Assembly: GCA_947625675.1 (NCBI GenBank)
Contig: CANQPH010000014.1
Coordinates: 1 to 62,170, forward strand
Source: an uncultured Acetatifactor sp.
GTDB taxonomy: Bacteria; Bacillota; Clostridia; Lachnospirales; Lachnospiraceae
Length of the DNA: 62,170 nt
Direction of reading: 5' to 3'
Notes under the pieces: model-generated
What the model was told of the DNA's origin: nothing
What the model saw: only the letters and a program-made list of their open reading frames with translations
The model's database searches: none
Shown: positions 16,658 through 24,247 of the stretch, one piece after another
How positions within the stretch are numbered: the stretch's first letter is position 1
Layout of the letters: every line of letters begins with the position of its first letter
Position numbers and translations under genes: made by a program

Positions 16658-17449
16658 ATGAGAAAAAAGCAAAGCGTTGCCGAAGAAGGCAGCGAAAAAA
16701 TTTATCAACTGCTGGAGGATTTTTATCTTCTCTGCGGAATCCCCATTCAGTTCTACAACACCAACTATGTCCTGATCAAATCCTGCCCGGACGTCCAGGC
16801 CGCTCCCAAAGATCACAGACATCTCCTGGCTGCCGCAGACAGAGCCAGAGATCTGGTTTTCCAGGAGGAAGCTGGCGTTTTGTATCAGGCCATCCCGCTA
16901 CAGGATCACGAGATTACCCTGGCCTATCTCCTCTCCATTCTTCCCACAAAAAGAGAAGCCGGAACCGGAGAACCCTCTGCCGATGAAACCAAGACGAAGA
17001 GAGCCTCATCCAAAGGGTCTGCGGCTGCAGGTGCCGAGCAAAGGGCCAGGGCCTGTGCCAACCTGCTGCGGGCCCTGGCTGCCTATCTCCTGACCCAGGA
17101 CTTCGCCTATTTACAGAAATGGAAGCATTTCACGGACCAGTTCAAGGCCGCCATCTGGGATCTGTTGGATCAAGACCTCAATGCGGAGAGCCTTGCGGGA
17201 TGGCTCCATATCGGCAAAACCAAGCTCTATGAAGACTTCCACAAGTATGCGGGCACTACCGTGGCCCAATACCTGTTAAACGTGCGCATGGAAAAGGCCC
17301 GCTTCCTCCTGGAGGAAACGGACCTCTCCGTCACTCAGGTCGCTTCCCGGGTGGGCTTTTACGACTACAATTATTTCTGCCGGGTTTTTCGCCGCCAGAC
17401 CGGGATGTCGCCCAAGAACTACCGGACAGAATGTCGGATGAACTCCTAA
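16658..17449 (+). CDS. AraC-family transcriptional regulator
   Basis: 263 residues. The C-terminal 100 residues are a double helix-turn-helix AraC domain (LAGWLHIGKTKLYEDFHKYA and VASRVGFYDYNYFCRVFRRQ, then MSPKNYR). The N-terminal 150 residues are an effector-sensing region that I cannot assign to a cupin or GAF/PocR type with certainty; it includes a charged, low-complexity linker near residues 105-130. GGGAGG precedes the ATG. It is divergent from the GPH symporter/tannase-like unit, which it probably activates when the transported compound is present. It ends 3 bp from the SGNH hydrolase stop. Confidence 0.88.
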   Translation: MRKKQSVAEEGSEKIYQLLEDFYLLCGIPIQFYNTNYVLIKSCPDVQAAPKDHRHLLAAADRARDLVFQEEAGVLYQAIPLQDHEITLAYLLSILPTKREAGTGEPSADETKTKRASSKGSAAAGAEQRARACANLLRALAAYLLTQDFAYLQKWKHFTDQFKAAIWDLLDQDLNAESLAGWLHIGKTKLYEDFHKYAGTTVAQYLLNVRMEKARFLLEETDLSVTQVASRVGFYDYNYFCRVFRRQTGMSPKNYRTECRMNS

Positions 17450-17452
17450 GGG

Positions 17453-18082
17453 TCACAGCCCAAGGATCTCTTCCTTCCTCTTCAGCCATTCCCGCTTGAT
17501 CAGTTCATGGCCCGCCGCCGTGGGATGGACGCCGTCCATGAGCCAGAATTCATTGGGAGCCTGCTTTGCCGCCTCGTCGAAACAGTTCTGCAAAGGGATG
17601 AACAGCAGATGATGCTTCTCCGCCACAATTCTGGCCATCTCCGCTCTCTTGTAGACCTCCGTGCTGAATGTCTCCCAGGCCCCTTCCGTGGCGGTTCCTT
17701 TTAATACGAAGGGTTCCAGCAGCACGATCTTCACGCCGGGAAGGGCCTCCTGCAGCTCCTCCACCAGCATGGAATAAACTTTCAGATACTTCTCCGCACT
17801 GACCCCGTTCTTCCAACTGAATTCATGCCACACGTCGTTGACACCGATCAGGATGCTGATGACGTCCGGCTTCAGATTGATGAAATCCGCCTTGATCCTG
17901 GCGTATAGATCCACCACCCGGTTGCCGCTGATTCCCCTGTTATAGATCCGGAACTGCCCCGGATGATCCGCATGAAGGGAACCGGATACCAGAAGAGGAT
18001 AGCCCATGCCCATGAATTGGTCATTGTCCCTGGCCCGTCCCACGTCCGTGATGGAATCTCCTTGAAATAGTATTGTTTTCAT
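17453..18082 (-). CDS. SGNH/GDSL-family hydrolase
   Basis: 209 residues from the ATG at 18082, which has AAGGAGG 9 nt upstream; a longer in-frame start lacks one. SGNH blocks are present: FQGDSITD (nucleophile Ser near residue 9), NRGISGNRV (Gly), LIGVNDVW (Asn) and DGVHPTAAGH (Asp/His). These enzymes deacetylate or de-esterify carbohydrates. No signal peptide, so it would remove acetyl or acyl groups from imported sugars. It has its own promoter at 18128-18156 but may also be read through from the GH3 gene 103 bp upstream. Confidence 0.88.
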   Translation of the reverse strand: MKTILFQGDSITDVGRARDNDQFMGMGYPLLVSGSLHADHPGQFRIYNRGISGNRVVDLYARIKADFINLKPDVISILIGVNDVWHEFSWKNGVSAEKYLKVYSMLVEELQEALPGVKIVLLEPFVLKGTATEGAWETFSTEVYKRAEMARIVAEKHHLLFIPLQNCFDEAAKQAPNEFWLMDGVHPTAAGHELIKREWLKRKEEILGL

Positions 18083-18127
18083 TGCTTCTGTCCTCCTTGC
18101 GTGACTGATAGATCCTACAACATCCTC

Positions 18128-18156
18128 ATTGTACATCCGGCCGGGTTTTTTTACAA
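18128..18156 (-). promoter_or_regulatory. Promoter of the SGNH hydrolase
   Basis: Minus strand: -35 TTGTAA (18156-18151), 17-bp spacer, -10 TACAAT (18133-18128). The spacer holds an A run and CCGGCCGG. The promoter resembles that at 36401-36429 across its length. Confidence 0.6.
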
Positions 18157-18184
18157 GAAGAATTCTGTCCGAAACAATTTTTCC

Positions 18185-20461
18185 TTACCGCTGTCCCAAG
18201 GCCGCCTTCAGCATCTGCATCAGGCCCTGGAGCTGATCCACGGTCATCACGCTGTAGCTCACCAGGGATTTTAACGGCATGCCCATCATCATGGACTGCA
18301 TCATCTTTGTATCGGACTCGCTCTGAGTTGCGGAAGAAATATCCCTGCGCTCGTCCTGGGTGGCCTTCTGCATCATCTGCCCGATGATCTGTGCGGTGAC
18401 GGGATTGCCCAACAGCTCTCCAATGGTGGTGGCAGCGGTGATCTCCAGAGGCAGCACCTTCCTGGTCTGGAAGGTCACTTCCGCCGTAAGCCGGATGTCA
18501 TCGCTGGCATGGCCCAGCAGAAGTTCATATTTGCCGGAAGGTGCATACCAGTCTCCCAAATCCACGTCATAATAGGACAGGGAGCGGGCATCCAGGGTCA
18601 GGGTCACGGTCTTGGTCTCCCCGGGCTCCAGCGCCACCTTGGCGAAGCCCTTCAGCTCCTTTACCGGGCGGCCGAAGGTGCCGGTGCAATCCTTCACATA
18701 GAGCTGCACCACTTCCTTGCCTGCCATGGAACCCACGTTGGTCACGTCCACGGAAACCCCTATTTCATCCTCATCGCCAAAGTTTTCCGCAGAGATTCTC
18801 ACATTGGAATATGCGAACTCCGTATAGGAAAGGCCGTGCCCGAAAGCCCAGCGGACGGGCATCTTCTTGGCTTCATAATACCGATAACCCACATACACGC
18901 CTTCCGCATAATGCACCTTCTTCCCGTCTCCCGGGAAATTCAGGGCGCTGGGATTGTCCTCCAATTTCATGGGGAAGGTCTCCGCCAGACGGCCGCAGGG
19001 ATTGGCTTCACCCCACAAAAGGGCGTCCGCCGCTTCTCCCACGCCCTGGCCTCCCAGGTACATTTCCAGCACCGCCGCCACGTTCTCCGCCCAGGGACAT
19101 TCCACTGCGCTGCCGTTGTGGAGCACCACCACCGTGTTGGGCTGCACCTTCGCCACTTCTGCGATCAGCCTGTTCTGGCAGTCCGGCATTCTCATGTGAT
19201 CCCTGTCATATCCTTCCGACTCGAAGGCATCCGGCAGCCCGGCGAAGATCACCGCCACGTCCGCCGCAGCTGCCGCCGCAAGGGCCTTCTGCAGCTCTTC
19301 CTCATCGCAGACGTCCCCATCCCCGGGGAAGCCCTTTACATAGGTCACGTTCCGTCCCTTCGCCCGGGCGCTTTCCAGGGCGGAGGTCACCTTGCTGGAA
19401 TTGATGTGGCTGGAGCCGCCGCCCTGATAGCGGGGATGTTCCGCATATTCGCCGATGTAGGCGACGCTCTGCCCCTTTTTCAGGGGAAGGACCCCTTCGT
19501 TTTTCAAAAGGACGGCGCACTCTTTTTCCACCTGCACCGCTTTTTCATGATCCGCTTCCCGGTCGAAAACCGCCTCCGGATGCCTGTGATCCACATAGGA
19601 AAACAGTACCTTTAAAATCCGTTCCAGGGTCTCGTCCAGCACACTCTCATCCAGGGAGCCTTCCCTCACCGCCTTGACGATCAGGGCGTCGTTTTCGCCG
19701 CCGCTGCCGGGCATCTCCAGATCCAGTCCGGCCTCCAGGCCCTTGACCCGGTCCGCCACCGCACCCCAGTCCGTCACCACGTAGCCCTCAAAGCCCCATT
19801 CCTTCCGGAGCACATCCGTCAAAAGCCACTTGTTCTCCGAAGAAAAAGTGCCGTTGATCTTGTTGTAGCTGCACATGATGGTCTTGGGCTGAGCTTCCTT
19901 CACGGCGATCTCGAAGCCGGGCAGATAAATCTCCCGCAGGGTCCTCTCGTCCACCTCGGAAGAGCAGCTCATCCGGTTGTATTCCTGATTGTTGGCCGCA
20001 AAATGTTTCAGGCTGGTGCCCACGTCCCATTTCTGGACGCCCCGGATATGGGCGGCCGCCATCTTGCCGGTGAGGTAGGGATCTTCGGAAAAATATTCAA
20101 AGTTCCTGCCGCACAGGGGGCTTCTCTTGATGTTCACCGCAGGCCCCAGCAGGACGCTCAGATCCTCCGCCTGGCATTCCTCCCCCAGGGTCTCCCCCAT
20201 CTTCTCGATGAGTTCCTCATCAAAGCTGGCCGCCGTGGCGCAGGCCGCAGGGAAGCAGGTGGCCCGGATGCTCTCTCCCAATCCCAAATGGTCTCCTTCC
20301 CCTTCCTGTTTGCGCAGGCCGTGAGGGCCGTCGGAGAGCATCACCCTGGGGATCCCCAGCCGCTCTATGGGCTTGGTGTGCCAGAAATCCAGACCGGAGC
20401 AAAGGCTGGCCTTTTCTTCCAGGGTCATCTGGGCAATCAATTGTTTCACGTCTCGTTCCAT
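18185..20461 (-). CDS. GH3 beta-glucosidase-like enzyme
   Basis: 758 residues from the ATG at 20461 (AGGAGG 8 nt upstream). The N-terminal TIM barrel has SDGPHGLR, LKHF (152-153) and the nucleophile D231 in YVVTDWG. The alpha/beta sandwich follows (about 310-530), then the fibronectin-III-like domain (about 560-650, with GKEVVQLYV), then roughly 90 residues of helical tail ending in MTVDQLQGLMQML. No signal peptide: it hydrolyses beta-linked di- or oligosaccharides in the cytoplasm. The tail is longer than usual for GH3 and its role is unknown. It has its own promoter (20557-20585) and a hairpin at the transcript start. Confidence 0.9.
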   Translation of the reverse strand: MERDVKQLIAQMTLEEKASLCSGLDFWHTKPIERLGIPRVMLSDGPHGLRKQEGEGDHLGLGESIRATCFPAACATAASFDEELIEKMGETLGEECQAEDLSVLLGPAVNIKRSPLCGRNFEYFSEDPYLTGKMAAAHIRGVQKWDVGTSLKHFAANNQEYNRMSCSSEVDERTLREIYLPGFEIAVKEAQPKTIMCSYNKINGTFSSENKWLLTDVLRKEWGFEGYVVTDWGAVADRVKGLEAGLDLEMPGSGGENDALIVKAVREGSLDESVLDETLERILKVLFSYVDHRHPEAVFDREADHEKAVQVEKECAVLLKNEGVLPLKKGQSVAYIGEYAEHPRYQGGGSSHINSSKVTSALESARAKGRNVTYVKGFPGDGDVCDEEELQKALAAAAAADVAVIFAGLPDAFESEGYDRDHMRMPDCQNRLIAEVAKVQPNTVVVLHNGSAVECPWAENVAAVLEMYLGGQGVGEAADALLWGEANPCGRLAETFPMKLEDNPSALNFPGDGKKVHYAEGVYVGYRYYEAKKMPVRWAFGHGLSYTEFAYSNVRISAENFGDEDEIGVSVDVTNVGSMAGKEVVQLYVKDCTGTFGRPVKELKGFAKVALEPGETKTVTLTLDARSLSYYDVDLGDWYAPSGKYELLLGHASDDIRLTAEVTFQTRKVLPLEITAATTIGELLGNPVTAQIIGQMMQKATQDERRDISSATQSESDTKMMQSMMMGMPLKSLVSYSVMTVDQLQGLMQMLKAALGQR

Positions 20462-20517
20462 GTTCGGTTCCTCCTGTTCATAACTTCCTATCATATCTTT
20501 TTCCCCGGATACGCAAA

Positions 20518-20548
20518 GCCCCACAGCCCGGAAACGGACTGTGAGGCC
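20518..20548 (-). other. 13-bp hairpin at the GH3 transcript start
   Basis: On the minus-strand RNA, 13 consecutive pairs (two of them G-U) close a UUUC loop. The hairpin begins within a few bases of the start predicted from the promoter at 20557-20585. It could protect the 5' end of the GH3 mRNA, or act as a weak terminator for the lipoprotein gene upstream. The T run after it is short (TTTGCG). Confidence 0.5.
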
Positions 20549-20556
20549 TTGTATTC

Positions 20557-20585
20557 AGTGTATCATACCCATCTTGGAAAAACAA
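20557..20585 (-). promoter_or_regulatory. Promoter of the GH3 gene
   Basis: Minus strand: -35 TTGTTT (20585-20580), 17-bp spacer, -10 TACACT (20562-20557) preceded by TATGA. It does not show the 21-bp TCG pair. Confidence 0.5.
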
Positions 20586-20642
20586 TGGCCGAATTCCATC
20601 TTTCCGATTTTCAGGACAAAACTTTCTCCCATCATCATTTCG

Positions 20643-21845
20643 TTACTCAGGCAGCACCACGCCCAGCATGGAATCGATGTCGCCCAGCTGTTCGCTGCCG
20701 GTCTGCACGTAGTGCACCTGCACGCCGGTGTCGCCGCCCAGCTCGGATACCACTTCCCCGGCCTTCTCCAGGGTGAAGGTATAGGTGAAGCCGTCCTCTC
20801 CCACGGTGTAGGTTCCCTTGTCCACCTCAATGGACATGCCGGCCATGCTGGCGTTCAGCACGCAGGTGCCGTCGGTATAGGTGGTCAGGATCAGATCCGC
20901 CTCCATCTCCGTGCCGGGCACCGTCACCTTGCCCGCAAAGCTGAAGCCTTCTTCCGGTCCGGTCTCCGTGGTCAGCACCATTTCCGTGCCGTCTGCGGAC
21001 ACATAGTTGTAAGTACCGTCCGCCTGAAGAGTGATCACTGCGCCGTTGTCGCTTTCGCTCTCGGGAGTCAGGGTGTATTCCCCTTCCCCGGTCTGGGCCC
21101 AGGTGCCCTCCACGGCGAAGATCATCATGTCCTCATAGGTTCCGTTGGTGTTCAGGGTCACGGTGCAGGATGCGTCGTCGGGATTGATGAAGCTCTGGTA
21201 GGCGATGCCCACCTCTCCCTCAAAAGTGTCCGCATACTGCTCCAGCATGGCGGCGTCCGCCCGGCTCTGGCGGTACTGTCCGCCGCCGGTCATAGGATCA
21301 CAGTTCACGTTGGTGGTGATGTTGTATACATAGGCTCCGTCATAACCGGCCTTGTCGATCTCGTTGCCGTCCCAGTCATAGAAGGTGATGGTATAAGGGG
21401 CGGTGCCGGATTCCTGGTTGCCGTCCCGATCCAGGTTCACGGTATAATCGATGGGAGCTTCCGCCACGGTATAGGTGCCGGAGAAGGTGATCTGGTTCCA
21501 GGCGTATCCGGCATAGAACACGGCGCCGATACCCAAGTTGTCCTCATAGAAATGGAAAAACTGCACCATGTCCCCCAGGCCTTCCACCGCATAGCCATAG
21601 CAGAAGATGCTGCCCGGCAGGCTGCCAATGGGATCGCCCAGATCCACTTCCGGGCTTTCTTCCGCACCGGAAGCCTCCGCGGGCGTACTCTCCGCATCCT
21701 GGGTGTCAGGGGTTTCCTGGGATTCCGCAGGTGCGGAGCCCTCTTTGCTTCCTTCCGCAGACTCCCCGTTTCCTCCGCCGCAGCCCGCCAGCAGGGACAG
21801 GCTCATGGCAGCCGTAAGTAATAATGCCAATGCTTTCTTTTTCAT
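20643..21845 (-). CDS. Secreted lipoprotein of unknown function
   Basis: 400 residues from the ATG at 21845 (AGGAGG upstream). Lipoprotein signal with lipobox LLAGC (Cys near 23), then an acidic, Ser/Glu/Pro-rich linker, then repeated beta-rich modules (GTYTVAEAPIDY, GTWAQTGEGEYTL and GTYTVGEDGFTY) that look like successive lipocalin-like or beta-sandwich units. Anchored outside the membrane. The promoter at 21890-21951 belongs to the six-member regulon, so it is probably induced with the sugar importer and may bind or present a glycan. I do not recognise a named family. Confidence 0.75.
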   Translation of the reverse strand: MKKKALALLLTAAMSLSLLAGCGGGNGESAEGSKEGSAPAESQETPDTQDAESTPAEASGAEESPEVDLGDPIGSLPGSIFCYGYAVEGLGDMVQFFHFYEDNLGIGAVFYAGYAWNQITFSGTYTVAEAPIDYTVNLDRDGNQESGTAPYTITFYDWDGNEIDKAGYDGAYVYNITTNVNCDPMTGGGQYRQSRADAAMLEQYADTFEGEVGIAYQSFINPDDASCTVTLNTNGTYEDMMIFAVEGTWAQTGEGEYTLTPESESDNGAVITLQADGTYNYVSADGTEMVLTTETGPEEGFSFAGKVTVPGTEMEADLILTTYTDGTCVLNASMAGMSIEVDKGTYTVGEDGFTYTFTLEKAGEVVSELGGDTGVQVHYVQTGSEQLGDIDSMLGVVLPE

Positions 21846-21889
21846 GTTGAATCCTCCTGTTTCAAACAAGCTTTTGTTGTGATGGATTC

Positions 21890-21951
21890 ATTATAAAGAA
21901 AAAGAAGCCGCAAGAATCTGTCTAATCCGATTCAAAATCTCAGTATTCCGA
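21890..21951 (-). promoter_or_regulatory. Regulon promoter C (lipoprotein gene)
   Basis: Minus strand: distal half-site TCGGAA (21951-21946), proximal TCGGAT 21 bp on (21930-21925), -10 box TATAAT (21895-21890) 35 bp after the proximal start. The distal half-site lies inside the last codons of the upstream solute-binding gene. This gives the lipoprotein its own promoter behind the two-component operon. Confidence 0.7.
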
Positions 21952-23460
21952 CTGCTCCGCCTCCCAGGCGTCCAGCTGTCTCTGCTTCTCGGCGATGATC
22001 CGTTCCATCCCCGCCTCTTCCAGGGCCGCCAGGAACTCCGGGTACACGGTTTCCACATCCACGCTTCCGCTTTCCAACACGTGAAGGTAGCGATCCAGCA
22101 CCTTCTGCACCTGACCCAGCTCCACCGTAACGTCCGCCGTGTCAAAGTCAAAGCCGGCATATTCGAAGCCCTCCCGCACCGCCTGGGCGGAGAAGGCCTC
22201 GTAGGCCTTTTTCCTTTCCGTCGATTGAAAGGCATAGCGAAGCCTTTGATCCCCGAACAAACCCAGAGGATTGACGTATCCCACGGTATTCCTGTCCAAA
22301 CCCTCCGGGTAATCCACCGCCCCATCCCCGGTCAGCACGTAATCCAGGCCTTCTATGCCCCACTGGAACAGGTTGACAATCCGCTCATCCTCATACAACA
22401 GATTCAAAAACTCCAGAGCGGCCCCAGGGTCTCCGGCGGTGACGGGAACACTCCAAAAGATTCCCGTGGAACTGGAGGGGCCGTACTCTACAGGCGTCAG
22501 CCGCAGACAGACCACCGGCTCTCCCAGGCTTTCCTCCGTAAAAAAATAAGGGGCCCCGGACTGGGGGATGCTTAAAATGATTCCCTCCTGCATCAGTTCC
22601 GTGCTGCCGGAGGCGGTGATGGCGGCTTCCGGGTAAATGTAGCCATCCAGGTACCATTTCCGCAGCCATTCCAGCCATCCCCGATAGTCCTCCCTGGCAT
22701 AAAAATTCTGTAGTCCCTTTTCCGGTTCCTCCCTGTCCAGCACCCCGGTGGACACGTCTCCGCCCAGGGCGTCATAACCGGTCAGGAAGAAAGTGGCCGT
22801 GGAAAAACTATAATGGGACGTGGTCTGTCCCAGGGGATACCGATCCGGATACTTTTCCTTGAGGGCGGCGAACAGCCCGTCCAGCTCCTCCAGGGAATAG
22901 ACGCGGTTCTCCTCATATGGAAAATCGATCTCCTCCAAATACCGTTCATAGATCCAGAGGCCGCGGCAGCTTCCCTTGTTCTCCCCCGCCGGTTCCACGC
23001 CGTAGCATTGTCCCTTGACCTTTCCGCTGTCCAGCAGATCCTCCCATTCCTCCGAAACCTTCAGGATATCGGAACCGTATTCCTCCAACAGCGTATCCAG
23101 AGGCAGGAGCATGGACTGTTCCACGTAGGTCCTGATGTCCTGGTAATTGATCACCATGAGATCCATCCGCTTCCCCTGAGTGATCCAGAGGGGATAGTTC
23201 TGCCCGGCTGTCACCGCATCCACCTGCAGCAGCTCTACTTCCACCCCGATTTCCTCCCGGCTGATGGCGTTGACGGCCTCCAGCACCTTGTCCAGATGTT
23301 CCAGGCGGCTTCCCTCCATGGTCTGATAAGTCATGACAATGTGCCGGATCTCCTTTTTGCCCGATTCCGTCTCCTGTCCGGAAGCCCCTGCGCAGCACCA
23401 GAGGACCAGCCCCGTCAGGGCGCAGAACAGGGACGTCGCCAGAATCCTCTTTTTTCCCAT
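21940..23460 (-). CDS. Extracellular solute-binding lipoprotein, family 1-like, in the two-component operon
   Basis: 506 residues. N-terminal signal with a Cys pair (LVLWCCAGASG near residue 22) fitting a lipoprotein. The fold is that of a family-1 sugar-binding protein of the LplA/YtcQ kind: ITQGKRMDLMVINYQ, MLLPLDTLLEEYG, GLWIYERYLEEIDFPY and the late GAALEFLNLLYEDE. It begins 4 bp after the response regulator stop, so kinase, regulator and binding protein form one operon. It may act as the extracellular sugar sensor for the kinase, or as an alternative binding protein for the importer at 26-30 kb. Confidence 0.83.
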   Translation of the reverse strand: MGKKRILATSLFCALTGLVLWCCAGASGQETESGKKEIRHIVMTYQTMEGSRLEHLDKVLEAVNAISREEIGVEVELLQVDAVTAGQNYPLWITQGKRMDLMVINYQDIRTYVEQSMLLPLDTLLEEYGSDILKVSEEWEDLLDSGKVKGQCYGVEPAGENKGSCRGLWIYERYLEEIDFPYEENRVYSLEELDGLFAALKEKYPDRYPLGQTTSHYSFSTATFFLTGYDALGGDVSTGVLDREEPEKGLQNFYAREDYRGWLEWLRKWYLDGYIYPEAAITASGSTELMQEGIILSIPQSGAPYFFTEESLGEPVVCLRLTPVEYGPSSSTGIFWSVPVTAGDPGAALEFLNLLYEDERIVNLFQWGIEGLDYVLTGDGAVDYPEGLDRNTVGYVNPLGLFGDQRLRYAFQSTERKKAYEAFSAQAVREGFEYAGFDFDTADVTVELGQVQKVLDRYLHVLESGSVDVETVYPEFLAALEEAGMERIIAEKQRQLDAWEAEQSEY

Positions 23461-23464
23461 AGGC

Positions 23465-24247
23465 TCACTCCTTCGCCTCCAGACGGCATCTCTTTTGATA
23501 TTCCCTGGGCGTCATGCCGAAGGTCTTCTTGAATTGTTCCGTAAAAAAGGAATAGTTCCCGTACCCCACCGCATCGGAGATCATGGTAATGGTGAGATCC
23601 TGGCGTTTCAAAAGCTGGGAGGCCAGTTCCATCCGCTTGTCCAGTATGTAGTTGCTCACGGTCTTGCCGAAGCGCTTTTTGAAGGAGCGGGTCAGGTGAT
23701 CTGCGCTGAGATATACCATGTCCGCCAGTTCCCGGACGCTCAGATCCTCGGAAAGATGCTCGTTGATATAACGCTCCACCTCTTCCACCCCGTCCACCTG
23801 GTCGCCCCGGCTCTTCTTCGCCACGGCATCCAGGTACTGCTGGCCGTATTGCTCCAGAAGCTCCTGCTGCCGCTTTCGTTCCACGGTCTCCATGGCGTTT
23901 TGGAGGATCTCCGTCAGCTTGTCGAACCGCACCGGCTTCAGCACGTAATCCAGACATTTCAGGGAAAGGGCCTGCCTGGCGTAATCGAACTCGTCATGGC
24001 AGCTCAGCATGATGCACTGGGTGTTGGGACTATGCTTGTTGACCCAGTCCACCAGCTCCAGCCCCGTCTCATCCGACAGTTCGATGTCGCTTAACAGGAT
24101 TTCGATGTAATTCTTCTGGAAGATTTCCACCGCCTCCGTATAACTGTAAGCGGTAAAAACCTGTTCAAACCCCAACAGATCCCAGTTCACCCCGTCCAGG
24201 ATGCCCTGCACGGCAAAATATTCATCGTCCACGATCATCAGTTTCAT
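23465..24247 (-). CDS. AraC-type response regulator (YesN-like)
   Basis: 260 residues from the ATG at 24247 (AAGG 5 nt upstream). The receiver domain (1-120) has VDDE, phosphoacceptor D54 in LLSDIEL and the Lys of DYVLKPV. A linker is followed by a double helix-turn-helix AraC domain (about 160-258: LSVRELADMVYLSADHLTRS and ISDAVGYGNYSFFTEQFKKT, MTPREYQKR). It overlaps the kinase gene by 26 bp. Proteins of this class bind tandem direct sites about two helical turns apart, which matches the 21-bp pairs at the six promoters nearby. It is therefore the best candidate to control them. Confidence 0.93.
   Translation of the reverse strand: MKLMIVDDEYFAVQGILDGVNWDLLGFEQVFTAYSYTEAVEIFQKNYIEILLSDIELSDETGLELVDWVNKHSPNTQCIMLSCHDEFDYARQALSLKCLDYVLKPVRFDKLTEILQNAMETVERKRQQELLEQYGQQYLDAVAKKSRGDQVDGVEEVERYINEHLSEDLSVRELADMVYLSADHLTRSFKKRFGKTVSNYILDKRMELASQLLKRQDLTITMISDAVGYGNYSFFTEQFKKTFGMTPREYQKRCRLEAKE

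Noticed and set aside
20560..20645. Seventh regulon promoter upstream of the 18185-20461 GH3
   Set aside because: A TCGGAA occurs there but about 45 bp from the -10 box and without a partner at 21 bp.
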